Below, piece by piece: positions 33,826 through 44,540 of a stretch of 64,000 bases of DNA. The position numbers and the translations under genes were made by a program. Within the stretch, counting starts at the first letter, position 1, and each line of letters starts with the position of its first letter. The notes under the pieces were generated by a model. It saw only the letters and a program-made list of their open reading frames with translations, made no database searches and was not told where the DNA came from. The stretch spans positions 650,408 through 714,407 of the forward strand of contig QVOM02000113.1 in assembly GCA_003586115.2 (NCBI GenBank). The letters run 5' to 3'. The stretch comes from Salvator merianae. Its lineage: Eukaryota > Chordata > Lepidosauria > Squamata > Teiidae.

Positions 33826-36151
33826 CTGTCCAGAAAAAAAAGCTAATCTCACAATTGTCAGCAAACACTTATGCAGAGAAAAAGGCACCCAACATTTCAG
33901 TGATAAGGAAGGATTAGCACATGAACTAAGCAAAGAACAAACACCAGAAAAACAAGGCTACAAACCTTTGCTGCCCAATGACACACAAGGACTAGAGGAC
34001 AGGCTGCTATAGAGCCCATCACAAACTAGAAGATATATTTGCAGTGAAGATATTATCTAGTTAGGTAGTTAAACATCTCTATGTGAATTATTCTGTTCAA
34101 AGACCTTCAACAACCAGCACACTAGCCCTAAGTTACAGATATTCCCCCCCCCCCCATAAGAAGACCTTTTTACTCACCCAGATATTTTTAGTATCAAAGG
34201 CTGACGGTATAGCTTTAATTCTACAGATTAATTTTTCTATATCTCAATATCTTTTTGAAATCTCAATCTGTTTTTAGTATTTTCTTTCTAAGGCTTCCAT
34301 ATAGTCATTGGACTGCTGTAAATTTTGCAAACAAATGATAAATGATATGTGTGTTCTTATGTAAAACAAACAAACAAACAAGTATGTTCTATGTAAAGTG
34401 GTCTAAAAAGGGGGGGAAGCTTTTTGTTTTGTTTTGCTTTTTTGGTAACAGTGGCAACCTGTTTCCCACATTATTTCCCACCTATTTCCCACATTAGATC
34501 AAAAAGAACAGCACATGATGAGATGTAGCCTCATTTTTGAGAAGGACATTGCTAAAGGGAGAAAAGGAAGATGACTGCCTCTCCTGGAGCATGTGGTAAG
34601 TACTGTTCCACGCTAGTTAAAAAACACAGAAGAAAAATGGTCAAACTGTTGTACTGAATTACTCTCAGGCTACAGCTTTAATCATATTTTGATTTATTAT
34701 TATTAAGTTGATAGCTAAGTGTGAAATTTACCTGCAAGTAAATGCATTTAAAAATGAAGTGCAATATTATTACCAATTGTATCCCTTGTTGCTTCATAAA
34801 ACATTGTTAAAAAGATCATTTATGGGAGCTTAGAATCCTGAAGGCCAATATGGGAGTAATATGGAAAAATGGCCCCTATTAGCAGACTTTTTTTCCTCTC
34901 TCTCTCTTTCAAACCTAGTCATATTTTGTATTATGGCACTGACCTTTCCGATCTTACTTCTGCAACCACTGGATAAAGTGAAAATCCATAAAGTCTCTGT
35001 AGAATTGCTCAGAGTTTTAAGTGGTATTTTCAAGTGACTCTAGTAATTCTTCCATTTCTCTAATGATTTTTTTCTTCTGCCTTCAGCAAATTAGCCTTTT
35101 CCTTTTCAGAAAAATAATCAGTGGGTTTCACATTTACTGGATGGCATTGTGTATGATTAATGGTTGTACTCTGAAAGATCCACTTTCTATTTTCTGAATT
35201 AAATAAAAACAGTGGCATATACTTTGTACACACTGACAAAGACAGGATTGCTTCACCCTCTGGTATCTCATGTTAAAAGGCCATGTCAATTAACCAACAG
35301 ACCTTACAGGTAACTAATATTGCAAAAACAAACATTTGTGACAAGGAATAAACAACTTGACCTATTCTCAACTGTGCCAATCAACACATAATAGAACTTT
35401 GAATTAGTCAGAAGCATAAGTATATCTAGGTAAGTGTACCTACACAATCTGGCTGATAAAAACTGGTGGGGTGGTGATTGGTGAGCCATGATTTCATCAT
35501 GAGAGAACTGTATTTGATTTGTCATGGATGAAAGACAATAAAATGGGCCACAGCAGTAATTTACACTGCTGCCCACCAGTAAGGTTTCACCAGCTGTCTC
35601 AATGTGGCATTGAAAAAGACTTGCAACAATGATTCTGAGAAAGGCACTTTCCATAATGGACCTTATTTCAGGATATATCCCAGAACAGAGCCTGCCATCT
35701 AGTGCAGATTATGTTAGTGCAGACTATGACATAATACACCCTCTCCTCCCAAAATATGAAACTTTAAGGTGCTGTGCTATTAAAAGCAAGGATCTGCCAA
35801 AGAACAAACATCCTCAGACCAGATACTGGACATTATGACTGATATTATAATTGGTATATAGATTGAAATTACAGGGTAATAGATGAGAGAGCATGAATCC
35901 CTGTACCAAACCAGGACCCATCTTTGTTCAACAGAATCCCTATGGGAAAATAAAGTTTTGATTCAAAGAGAACAAGCAACTATTGCAAAATATTCTGTCT
36001 CTGCTTAAAGCAAAGGCTTGGAACAGAGGCACCTGCATAAGCAGGGCTGAATCAGAAAGGAACTCCATACTCAGGAGAAATAACCCATGTAAATGGTTAG
36101 TGATAGCTGGTATTTACTTTGAGCACAATCTAAAAGGAAATATTTGGAAAG
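33826..36151. other. No gene recognised
   Basis: Contains a C12 run at 34144-34155, an AAAC tetranucleotide run near 34367-34382 and otherwise unique AT-rich DNA. Frames up to 116 codons (35304-35654 minus) carry no recognisable domain. Confidence 0.4.
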
Positions 36152-36329
36152 TAGGGATGTGCAAATTTCATTTTGTATTCAAAAATTCATTTGAAATGTC
36201 ATTTTTGCAAATTTTTGCGTCAAAATGAAAATGACTTTTTTTGCACTTAGTTTTCAGTCAAAAACTACAAAGCCATCCTTTTGCGAAAATTAAATTTGTC
36301 GAATTTTTGCAACTTTTGCTATGTTTAAA
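36152..36329 (-). mobile_element. hAT-like MITE, TAGGGATGTGCA family, copy 4, truncated
   Basis: Starts TAGGGATGTGCAAATTTC and follows the reverse complement of the right half of the 1912 copy through GCGTCAAAATGAAAATGA and CTATGTTTAAA, where similarity stops at 36329. The second half and the other terminal repeat are missing, and so is any target duplication. A different repeat begins within 5 bp. Confidence 0.8.
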
Positions 36330-36333
36330 CTAT

Positions 36334-36609
36334 GGTCGCGTTCTGACACAGCATTTAATCAGTTTACAGGCTGTCTTCAGTTCCCCTTGGCCCGACATGA
36401 TCTTGCTGTTCCATAGTTTTTCTGGACTAAATGGGCAAAATCCAAACTACATTGTATTCAGATTTAATGAGTTCTCAAGCCATTCCAGATTGCTAGCACG
36501 CTTTACTTTGCGATGTGAGAATGGGGAAGGAGACTATTTGGGAGGGACCATACTTTTTGGGGTGTGTGCAGAGGGAGGACTTCCCATTTCATGCTGTCCA
36601 ATGACAGAC
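36334..36609 (+). repeat. Duplicated 276-bp block D, copy 1
   Basis: Matches 45722-45997 collinearly at the same length, roughly 85-90% identical by hand. Both copies start GG(T/C)CGC(G/A)T and end CTGTCCAATG(A/G)CAGAC. Both keep an open frame from an ATG 63 bp into the block (36397 here). The frame encodes LLFH.F.GLN and VFRFNEFSSHSR-like words that I do not recognise. It abuts the broken MITE on its left. Class unknown. Confidence 0.85.
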
Positions 36610-37171
36610 ATATCTGGAAGATTCCCATCAGGAATGTCAGCCCTCAGTAGTGGGATTTAGTTGGGAGTATGTCCCAACTTTGGTTGGCTTAAGCACTGAA
36701 ATGTCACTCTTTTGTCTACAAAACATGACTCCTGCTGTGTATGCAGACAGAGTTTGCTGAACACTGCAAAGCTCATGCAAGGACTCCCCCTGCCACAAAT
36801 AACTAGACACAAGGGAATGCAAAGGGTAATATCCTTATGCAAGCTTCATGCAATGGAACATATTTCCATTCCAGTTTGTGATTGCAAAAATCTGTAACTA
36901 AGAAACAGTGCCTGAATTTGCCTCTTTTCCTTTTATACTATGTCTTTCGGAGGATAAGCCTAAAGGCAGGGACTGAATTATCATTGACATTTTGCAAGCC
37001 ACTCTGGTCTCTGGGAGCTTTTTAGGCTGACAAGTGAGATAAAAACATTTTAAATAAACATCCAATGTGTGGTCTAAGGAGGAAGGAGAAAAATAAAGAG
37101 ACAGGAGCATGAATGAGAAAGAGGGCTTCTGCATTCTTATTACTTAGATGTAACAAACATATAGGCTGCAT
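36610..37171. other. No gene recognised
   Basis: No continuation of the MITE or of block D could be followed. Short frames on both strands are chance. Confidence 0.35.
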
Positions 37172-37176
37172 GCACA

Positions 37177-37440
37177 TGTGGGAAATGGGGTAAGATAAGG
37201 CCAATCAGAGAACATATCCATCACACGTAGTCATACATGTCATGTGCTGTATGTATCCCAGGGCTAAAGAGTTCTGCGCACAATGGAGACAGTGTGTGCT
37301 GCTTCCAGATGCTTCTTTCTGAATGTGGACTTGCCTGCTGTTGTGAAAGAGCAAAATAAACTTTCCACTCCACCAGCATCACACTGGTCAATTGCTTGGA
37401 ATGAATGAATCAAACTAGGGGCATGAGATATTCTGTCACA
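37177..37440 (+). mobile_element. Probable solo LTR
   Basis: Starts TGTGGGAAATGG and ends TTCTGTCACA (TGTG..CACA termini). The flanking pentamers are GCACA (37172-37176) and GCCCA (37441-37445), 4 of 5 identical. Inside, a CCAATCAGA box lies near 37201 and an AATAAA signal near 37356, in the order expected for U3 then R/U5. No TATA box is obvious and no internal genes or partner LTR are seen. Confidence 0.45.
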
Positions 37441-37445
37441 GCCCA

Positions 37446-37979
37446 GGTGGAAATAATTTGCTTTTTTGGAATGCAGAAACTTTATTCAGATTTATATAGA
37501 TCAAGAACAAGGTAACTGTACTTTAGCAAAAGTGAAACACAATACAAAGTTATCTCTACAATATAAAAATGCATTCTAAACTATCCATCCCCTTTCCTGC
37601 GGTCAGATTGGTGGGAAAGTGTGCTATCTCATATCAAAGTAACAGAATCCAGTTTCAGACCACTATCAGAGTGAGAGAACATACCAGCACAGTCACTAAA
37701 CATTTTCTTTCTGCATTATATAGCCCAAATGTGGATTTTCTGAGTTACATAATGTGGAAAGAAAACAGTTTTCACTTTGCTGATGTGCTTTCTCAGTCTG
37801 AAAATGGATTGAAGCTCAATTAAAATTAAGGTGTATATACAGTGGTTTTTCTCTACAGAATATATAAAATTACTGTATTTGCAGAAAAATAGTTTAAGTC
37901 CAATTTGCTTCTATATTCTTGTACTGTTGCTGTTCAAAGTTCACAGTGGCGAACACACACATTCAAATGTAAGGGTACC
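37446..37979. other. No gene recognised
   Basis: Sequence between the LTR and the transposase relic. A few short plus-strand frames without domain. Confidence 0.35.
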
Positions 37980-37987
37980 ATTATCAG

Positions 37988-38320
37988 TCAAAGGTCAAAT
38001 GGCAATCCATCATCATGTTCCTGCAGTGGCTGATAAAATTTGCAGGAACAGTGCAAGATGCACACATTGCAAGCACCCCACAGAGTTGCAGAACATTTCA
38101 GGAATCTTGTAGAACCTTGTAGAATCATCAGCACCATCCTCATTATGGTGGATTGCTTGCTCTGGCCCAGAAAATGGTTAACACATTGCTCACACAATCC
38201 TGCTCTGACCGTGCTATTGTCAATGCTGAGGGTGGAAAGTTCCTTAGCTTCAATGTTTGTGCCTTGTTTTATTTCATAAAGCAGGAACCTCAGAAGTTGG
38301 CCATTTTCTGCATCGTCCAT
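37988..38320 (-). pseudogene. PIF/Harbinger-like transposase relic
   Basis: The 110-codon minus-strand frame contains EIKQGTNIEAKELS, then NSTVRAGLCEQCVNHFL (residues 35-51). This resembles the helix-turn-helix segment of Harbinger transposases (gTn.eYreL..lFgig.STVr....eVc.ai..fL). Further on, FLKCSATLWGACNVCI (73-88) resembles the region around the first catalytic Asp (F..C.GA.DGTHI.I), but that Asp is replaced by Trp (residue 81). The frame covers only part of a transposase and the rest is not traceable. Assignment is by motif memory and could be wrong. Confidence 0.4.
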
Positions 38321-38414
38321 AATAGGGCCAAGCGTATTTCTGGGAACAGAGTGCTACAGATAAGTCTGCACTGTGGTAGCAGGGCAGGAAGGCAACAGAA
38401 AACTCTATCAGAAT

Positions 38415-38441
38415 GTTGTTGTTGTTGTTGTTGCTGCTGCT
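38415..38441 (+). repeat. (GTT)6(GCT)3 trinucleotide repeat
   Basis: GTT units followed by GCT units. On the minus strand they read as CAA/CAG and give a poly-glutamine run in a chance frame (38290-38577). Not evidence of a polyQ gene. Confidence 0.9.
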
Positions 38442-38579
38442 GTTTTCCTTTCATGCTCTTCATGAAAGGTGGTTCCAATAAAAGTGCCTCCAATGGCACT
38501 TTCCATTCCTCTACACCATGATGGTGATCCAATGGATGGGGAAATCTGTGATCCCCATATTCTTTAGGTTTTCTCATGG

Positions 38580-39395
38580 TGCCATGACTGTACTATGCAG
38601 ATCATTACTTATACAAGTAGAACTATATCTGGCTTTAGGAAACAGTCTATAAAATTCCAGTATGACAAGAAATGTGGCAGACAGCTGTGATGGATGTTTG
38701 CATGATCTTCTCCCCAAATTTTGCTAGTTTCAGGCTATCCCCCCCCCCTTGTTCTGCTGTAACCCTGGCCCCTTTTTACAGTGACCCTGACTCTTCACTC
38801 CATGAGCTCCACTAGACAAAAGCTTTGGTTTCCATTGATGGATATTTTTATCTGAAATCTGAATCAGTACTTTATACCCTCAAAATTAGCAAAATGAGTT
38901 AACATTATTTTAGAGGACTATGGAAAAGAGGGAGATAATTGACTTCCTTGATTCCTAAGAGCTTACTCAGTATGCAGGTGTGACTTACATGCCAAGAGAT
39001 TAGTGTGTGTATGATGCATGTTCTGCCTAAATATTCCATTTCAATAAAATGTGGCACAGTTTGTCTTGGAAGCACAACACATTTGTTTGTATAGGACAAA
39101 CTTTGTGTAAGCTGTCTTGGCTGTCTGCATTGCTCAGTGATACTTTATACAAAATGTTGTGACCAACAGCAATCCATAATGTACAGTTTTTGTAGTGGTA
39201 ATAGTAGAAAGACAAGAAAAATCTATTTTTTATTTTTATTTTTTTGTCTGCCTCTACTTCATCCTTGTCCGTTGTACTTCAGTGAAACCAAAGATTTCAA
39301 TATCCTCCACAACTGGTAACTAGTGATATTTACTGAAATAGACTCATTTTAAGATAAAACATTGCATAGACAAGGGATCAAGTTGGCTTCTATCT
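38580..39395. other. No gene recognised
   Basis: Unique DNA with a C-rich run near 38741-38749. Nothing further supported. Confidence 0.4.
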
Positions 39396-40148
39396 AAGGC
39401 AGCTCCCACATGGCCCCTTTGGATCTAAACACCTGCTGCTCAGGAACATGGGATCCACTCAGTAGAATGCAGGAGGCCATGCATCCTGAGAAATGCTCTA
39501 GCCATACAGGTCTTGAGCTTGGAGTGCTCCCTGGAGGGGAAAACAACAACAACAAAAAACTGTCAGAGAGCAGCTGTGGGCCAGTTCAGCCATCCAACAT
39601 GCATATGACTGGATCAGCCCAATTTTGCCAGGCTTGGAAAATGGTCCCAGAAATGTTCCATTTCTGGCCACTGCAAAACCTCTCTGGCCTGCAACTTTGG
39701 AGGATGAAGTTAGGCTAGGACCAGCAGCCATCATGCAGATGCCTGCTGTAATAGTCATCACCACCTTTCGCTTCCTGTCCTGAATTTGTTGATTTGGGCC
39801 AGGAAGTAAGCTGAGAATTTGGTGAATGCTTGTGGGGTTGGGGGAGCCAAGAGGTTTATTAAACATCAAGCTAATGCAATAACAACCTATTTGCTCTGTG
39901 AGCATCCTTACCCCATGCAGACTTTCTCTATATTTACAGTATATACACTGATCAATCAGTGGGACAGATTCTCCCACCTGAATGAGAGATTTGCCCGGTG
40001 GTATCACAAAGTCTGCCCAGTTACAATTCTTTCCTACCTATACTCTTCCCACCACAGAAAGATGTCAAACATAGTTCACAACAGGCATGTCATTCCTGGC
40101 ACAACCTCTGTGTTCGGTGCCAACATGTGGAATGTGGAAGCTGTCTAA
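39396..40148. mobile_element. TIR element, AAGGCAGCTCCCACAT-type ends
   Basis: Left end AAGGCAGCTCCCACAT and right end ATGTGGAAGCTGTCT are terminal inverted repeats. The right end plus about 20 bp beyond (CTAAGTGGG..AGAATG) also matches the right end of the element at 42187, so true boundaries may lie outside these. A 169-codon minus-strand frame (39498-40007) and a 109-codon plus-strand frame (39819-40148) lie inside, but neither resembles a known transposase. Possibly a non-autonomous hAT-like element; no target duplication was confirmed. Confidence 0.5.
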
Positions 40149-41067
40149 GTGGGGGGCAGAATGTAGTATACTTAAACTTTTGTTTGCATGAAAAATATTA
40201 CCTCCATGTGCTTAGCATATGAAGTAAGAAAGTAAATTAGAGACTCTTCCCCCTCTCAATGAGTGGAAGAGAAAGAGGAGGAAGATGAGAATGACGTCAA
40301 TGGAGGAAGAATACAAATACTGGTGGTATGATATTCTGCTTCGTTTCTTCCAAAAACAGTTAAACCTTTAGTAATTAAAAAATAATCACTTATGTCAGAT
40401 TCTAAATGAATGAAGCTACAATTAACAGGCGGCTCTAATCAATCATCTTTTGTTGAAGTAATTAAAATTCTTTTTATTTATGTCAAGCTATTGTCAGGTA
40501 GGAACATCAGGCCTTTCTTTAGCTGCAAAGTTTGCAGAATAAGGAATGGAAAATAGTATTGGAAGCTCTTGACTGAATTCAATACTCCACAGATTATATT
40601 GTCAACAGGGGCCTTATTTATTTATGTGCATTTCTATCCTGTTCTTTACCCAGGATGGGTTAAATAAAACCTATGTAAAAAACACAATTAAAGTGCATTC
40701 AGTGAACAACAAATAATAGCATCTGAAAGAGAAGGGGAAGCTATTTCTTCATTCAAGGCTAGGGTAAAGAAGTGAAGTTAGGATTAGAATGATTTTTCCA
40801 TTTGTGGAAGAATTGCAAATTATTTACTTTAATTATATTCTGTAATTTCTGATCTACAACAAATCAAAGTGTAGTTCAGAAAAAAAGAGGGCAAATGATT
40901 CTCATTCCCTTCCTAATGCCCAGTTGTCCTAAATAACAGGCCACTTCTGTAGTGAATTTTCAAATTATAGAAGGAAAAAAAAACACTCTGGTTTACTGTT
41001 CCGTCTCACTCAAAAATAAGGCAGATGTGCCAAGTTATTCAAACTGGCAGTAATACCATGCAGATAC
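40149..41067. other. Unique AT-rich DNA plus a diverged LINE tail
   Basis: 40340-40600 is repeat-free with ATTA-rich words and reads like candidate conserved non-coding DNA. At 40612-40720 the wording TTATTTATTTATGTGCATTTCTATCC, then AAAGTGCATTCAG, resembles a minus-strand squamate LINE tail. No exon is seen. Confidence 0.4.
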
Positions 41068-41460
41068 TTAGGGCCTTTTTGCCCTCACATTTAATCCATA
41101 TCAGAAACCCTCATAGGACCTCACTGTTCTGCACACCCACTGCTGTTATGCCCCATCCACACTTGATGGAGAGTAATCCTGATCAGGGAGGCCTGACCAC
41201 TAATATCAGTAGATCTCAGCATCAGCATTGACACTGAGGTTCACCAGCAGACCAGTGCAGCATAGTCCAAAACACAGAGGTAAGCAGAAGGAACACCTCT
41301 GTCTTCCAGATTACCAGGGACCCATTTTGGCAGTGCACCAAAACACACTGTCAAAATGGGTTCTCTAGTGGCTCAGAGACTATGAACTTTTATCCCTAGC
41401 CCTTTGGAGTGAGTGTCAAGCCTGGTCTGGACCAGTGCTATCATGCAGACAGCATGTTAT
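41068..41460. mobile_element. Diverged relative of the 42187 TIR element
   Basis: Starts near TTAGGGCCTTTTTGCCCTCACA. It shares with 42187-42610 the internal order GGGACCCATTTTGGCA / GGTCCCATTTCAGCA, ACCAAAA, then GAACTTTTATCCCTAGCCCTTTGGAG / GAAACTTTTGTTCCGGCCTTTG. The right boundary is unclear. Non-coding. Confidence 0.4.
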
Positions 41461-42186
41461 AGACCATGTCTTTCCATGGCTCAAGCTAGTTTCTTTTACA
41501 AGGAAGATCAATCTGAAATATTAAATCATGTCCTAAATTGGCATCATTCAATTGTTCTACCCTGATGCTTGAAATAAGTAATTAAAAATTGCTAACATAC
41601 ACAAATTTTTAATTAGAACGTAACTGTGGAGTTCTGTTTATCCCCTACTTGTAAGAAAAGTTAAGCAGGATTGCACAAACATTTACATTCAAACCATTCA
41701 GCAATAAAAGTTGTGTAGTATTGTTTTTGTGGGTGAGAGAAAATCCCTGTTCTCTCTGTTCTTCTGCCTGCTGTTGTTTTTCTTCCATCTGTTACCAGAG
41801 CTGATGCTGGTATCTGTAGTGATCACAATAAAACAGAGAGGAGTAGAGGTGCAAGCCACTAAAAGCCCTCTTGGGGATTGCTCCAATATGGAACATATCC
41901 CCCCACAGCCCCACCTGCTTATCTGTTGAAAATATTCTGTGAAAGAACACTAGATAGATCCAATTCTAACTGGAATTAGAATTCTTCCCCATAATAGAGA
42001 GATCTGTCCTTTGGAAAAGTTCCTGATTTTTTAATTATTATTATTATTTTAAAAACAGGTGAATAGTTGTAAATGTTGGTTAGTAAACTTACTTTGCAGT
42101 GTTTGTGTTTAGATATAAATACATTAATAATTGTAATACAATTATAAATCAATCCAATTGCTTAGAAGATGGTTCAGAAGCTGTAA
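41461..42186. other. Unique AT-rich DNA
   Basis: No gene or repeat recognised. Includes an ATTAATTA-type rich stretch near 41570-41630 that could be regulatory, with no proof. Confidence 0.35.
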
Positions 42187-42610
42187 CTAAGGCCCTTTCT
42201 GCACTTGTCAGAAATATGGAATAGGAAGGATCTATGGGCCTTCCGTCTGCATTCTGTTGTAGGATAAGAGATGTCCTGCCCCTTGCTAGTGTGCTTCACC
42301 TGACAGGATGGAACATAAACTGGACTAGGGTGCCCAAATTGACATCCTGATCTAGTCTACCTGCAAACCTCTTTTTTGAGGTCTACCAGTGTACTAGGGG
42401 ACCACAGAGGTCCCATTTCAGCAATGCAACAAGGCGCACTACCAAAATGTCTCCTGAGAGCTCCAAAGGCCAGAAACTTTTGTTCCGGCCTTTGTAACAT
42501 GTGAAGCCCCTCCTCCACACTGGGTCTGGTGTGAGCTTCAAATCTGGTGCAGAGGCTGGTGCAGATCAGGCCAATACAGAACAGTAAGTGTGGAAACTAC
42601 CTAAGTGGGA
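42187..42610. mobile_element. TIR element, CTAAGGCCCTTTCTGCACTTG ends
   Basis: Left end CTAAGGCCCTTTCTGCACTT; right end AAGTGTGGAAACTACCTAAG, inverted with mismatches. The left end is almost identical to the inverted right end at 26027-26050. The right end and its outer 15-20 bp match 40131-40160. The interior is non-coding and shared in part with 41068. Probably a non-autonomous hAT-like family with several members in this window. Confidence 0.55.
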
Positions 42611-42673
42611 GAATGCAGCAAAAAGGCTGGTGATGAGTATTTCTGGTGGAATGTGTATCACATAAATCTTAGA

Positions 42674-43029
42674 TAGATATGTGCATGAAAAAATGGTGGT
42701 TCAGTCTGAACCATATTGACTGCAGTTCAAACTCGAGCTGGGTCAAACAAGCTCAACCCATTTTGATTCAAATATTGAACAGGTTTGAGCTAGTTCATGC
42801 TTTAAAATGTGCATTAAGAAGCCTTTTTTAAAGGACCAGAAGATTGAACTAGAACCTGTTTGAAGCAAACAGGGGCTATTCAACTGGTTCATACAAATAC
42901 TCATGATTCAATTTAAATCAAATCAGTTGTGTTTCTAACAGGGGGTTAATATTGTTTGATGCAAACAGTGACAAACAGGGGTGTTTGATTTGAACAGGTT
43001 CAAAACTGAACCTGTTCGGCATATCTCTT
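42674..43029. mobile_element. hAT-like TIR element, TAGGGATGTGCA-type ends but different interior, copy 5
   Basis: Left end TAGATATGTGCA and right end GGCATATCTCTT are diverged versions of the TAGGGATGTGCA ends. They are flanked by ATCTTAGA (42666-42673) and ATCTTTGA (43030-43037), 7 of 8 identical. The interior is rich in GGTTCA/TGAACC words arranged as inverted pairs (for example GGTTCAGTCTGAACC near the left end, GGTTCAAAACTGAACC near the right). It does not match copies 1-4, so it is a separate subfamily sharing ends and target-duplication length. Confidence 0.75.
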
Positions 43030-43037
43030 ATCTTTGA

Positions 43038-44514
43038 AGAACTTACTGTTGCTGGTCTGCTACTGAGTTGTACTCAAAGTCCTAAACAACAATATCTGAA
43101 GGAGTACCCATATGTCAGTTAAGATCTATAGTAGAGGTCTTCTTGTAATGTCCCCACTATCAGCAATTAAAGAAGAGACACTTGAGAAGGACTCTTAAAA
43201 TACACAATAAAAGACCACACTTAAATTAAACACAGCAGAAAGGTGCTGGAGGGATAGGTGATCACTGGAAACAAAGGGACTTGGGCATAGGCTCTGGAGA
43301 TCAGCCTAGCTTCATGAGGTAAACATGACCAAGACACACCTAGAGTTGGCTACTAACTCCTCCCTTCCAGAATTCATTTTTCCTCTATCCTTTCTCAAAA
43401 TTAAATTTGTGTTTGGCTGGTTATGCCACAACATCGGCATAAACTTATCAGTCTCAGGCACATTGATAATTCTATGTTAATAATTCATTTTTCACTATAA
43501 GTGAGGGATGTGACATTCAAGTGCACAGTGGTATTTCTAGGCATATCAAATTTAACTAAAGCCTTTTATTTCCCTTCCTAGAGTGGCCTGAAATGCATAC
43601 AAGCCACTGTTAGAGATTTCTCCTGAAAACTATATATCAGTGTGCACTTTGAGGTATAAAAGAAAGAGTGCATGTGTTCCACACCAGAAGATTGCATACT
43701 GTTTCTATGTGTATGTGCAGGCACTCACATTCTCCAAGAACTGAACTTTCTTGCTGAAATCACTACCCATGCCATTTCTCTCCAGTCCTGAGTCCTGTGC
43801 ATTTTCCCATGTTTCAAGCTACTAGGGTGTTTTGGCATCAGTTTAGGTGTGGTTAGTTGAACTTGGGTGATTTAATCAGTTAATTGTAATGGCTTGTTTG
43901 GCACTGTCTGCGGGAGCATTCTTAGCTGTTCATTCCCTAAAAGTTTTATGAACCTCTGTCATGTTAATTGCTGGCATTACCTTCTGAACCTTGGGGCACA
44001 GTTAACCAGAGTCCTGCAATCTTTGCTGATATTAGCCTCTTTTCTGAGGACGTTTAAGCCTAACAGCTCTTTGATGAAGTTCCAGCTTATTCTAACTTCT
44101 GGGACCTGCCCCAAGGAGTGAAGGCACCAGAGTGTTAGCATATCCTTTTTCCCTTTTACACTTCTCTCTCTCTATTTTTCCTGTTTCCTTATATGTCTGT
44201 GCATAACTGGCCCAGGCTCCTCTAGTAACCACTTCTGATTGATTCTAAAATGCTGCCCCTCTTTCATTCACGTAAAATCTTTTCCCTCCACATCTTTAAC
44301 TTTTGAGTCAATATCAGTTAGGAGTAGTGCTCCGATTGGGGAAAAGGCTCTCAGAAGCACACACACTTAGGCAGATCTTTGGGAACAAGTTTTAAAAATG
44401 AAGAGTTAACTGGCTTGTTCCAAAAAGACAGGAAGCCATAAAAACACTCCCAGACAGAAAAAAACTTCAATACGTGATAAAAAGTTTATATGGCCACTTT
44501 TGCACTTACTACAC
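43038..44514. other. No gene recognised
   Basis: About 1.5 kb of unique DNA; nothing supported beyond chance frames. Confidence 0.4.
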
Positions 44515-44540
44515 TAGCACAGACTAATTAGTCTGTGCTA
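44515..44540. repeat. Perfect 26-bp palindrome
   Basis: TAGCACAGACTAA followed directly by its exact reverse complement, with no spacer. It sits between GGCCACTTTTGCACTTAC on the left and AATGTGGACACTGTG on the right, which look like weak inverted ends. It may be the core of a very small fold-back element. Confidence 0.9.

Noticed and set aside
38290..38577. Minus-strand frame with a run of nine glutamines
   Set aside because: Produced by a GTT/GCT microsatellite in a chance frame; no surrounding domain.
39498..40007. 169-codon minus-strand frame as a gene
   Set aside because: No recognisable domain, lies inside a TIR element, and is overlapped by a plus-strand frame of similar quality.
39391..40149. 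TATCTAAG / TGTCTAAG as an 8-bp target duplication of the 39396 element
   Set aside because: The same CTAAG motif flanks the 42187 element and similarity continues 15-20 bp beyond, so it belongs to the repeat rather than to the target site.
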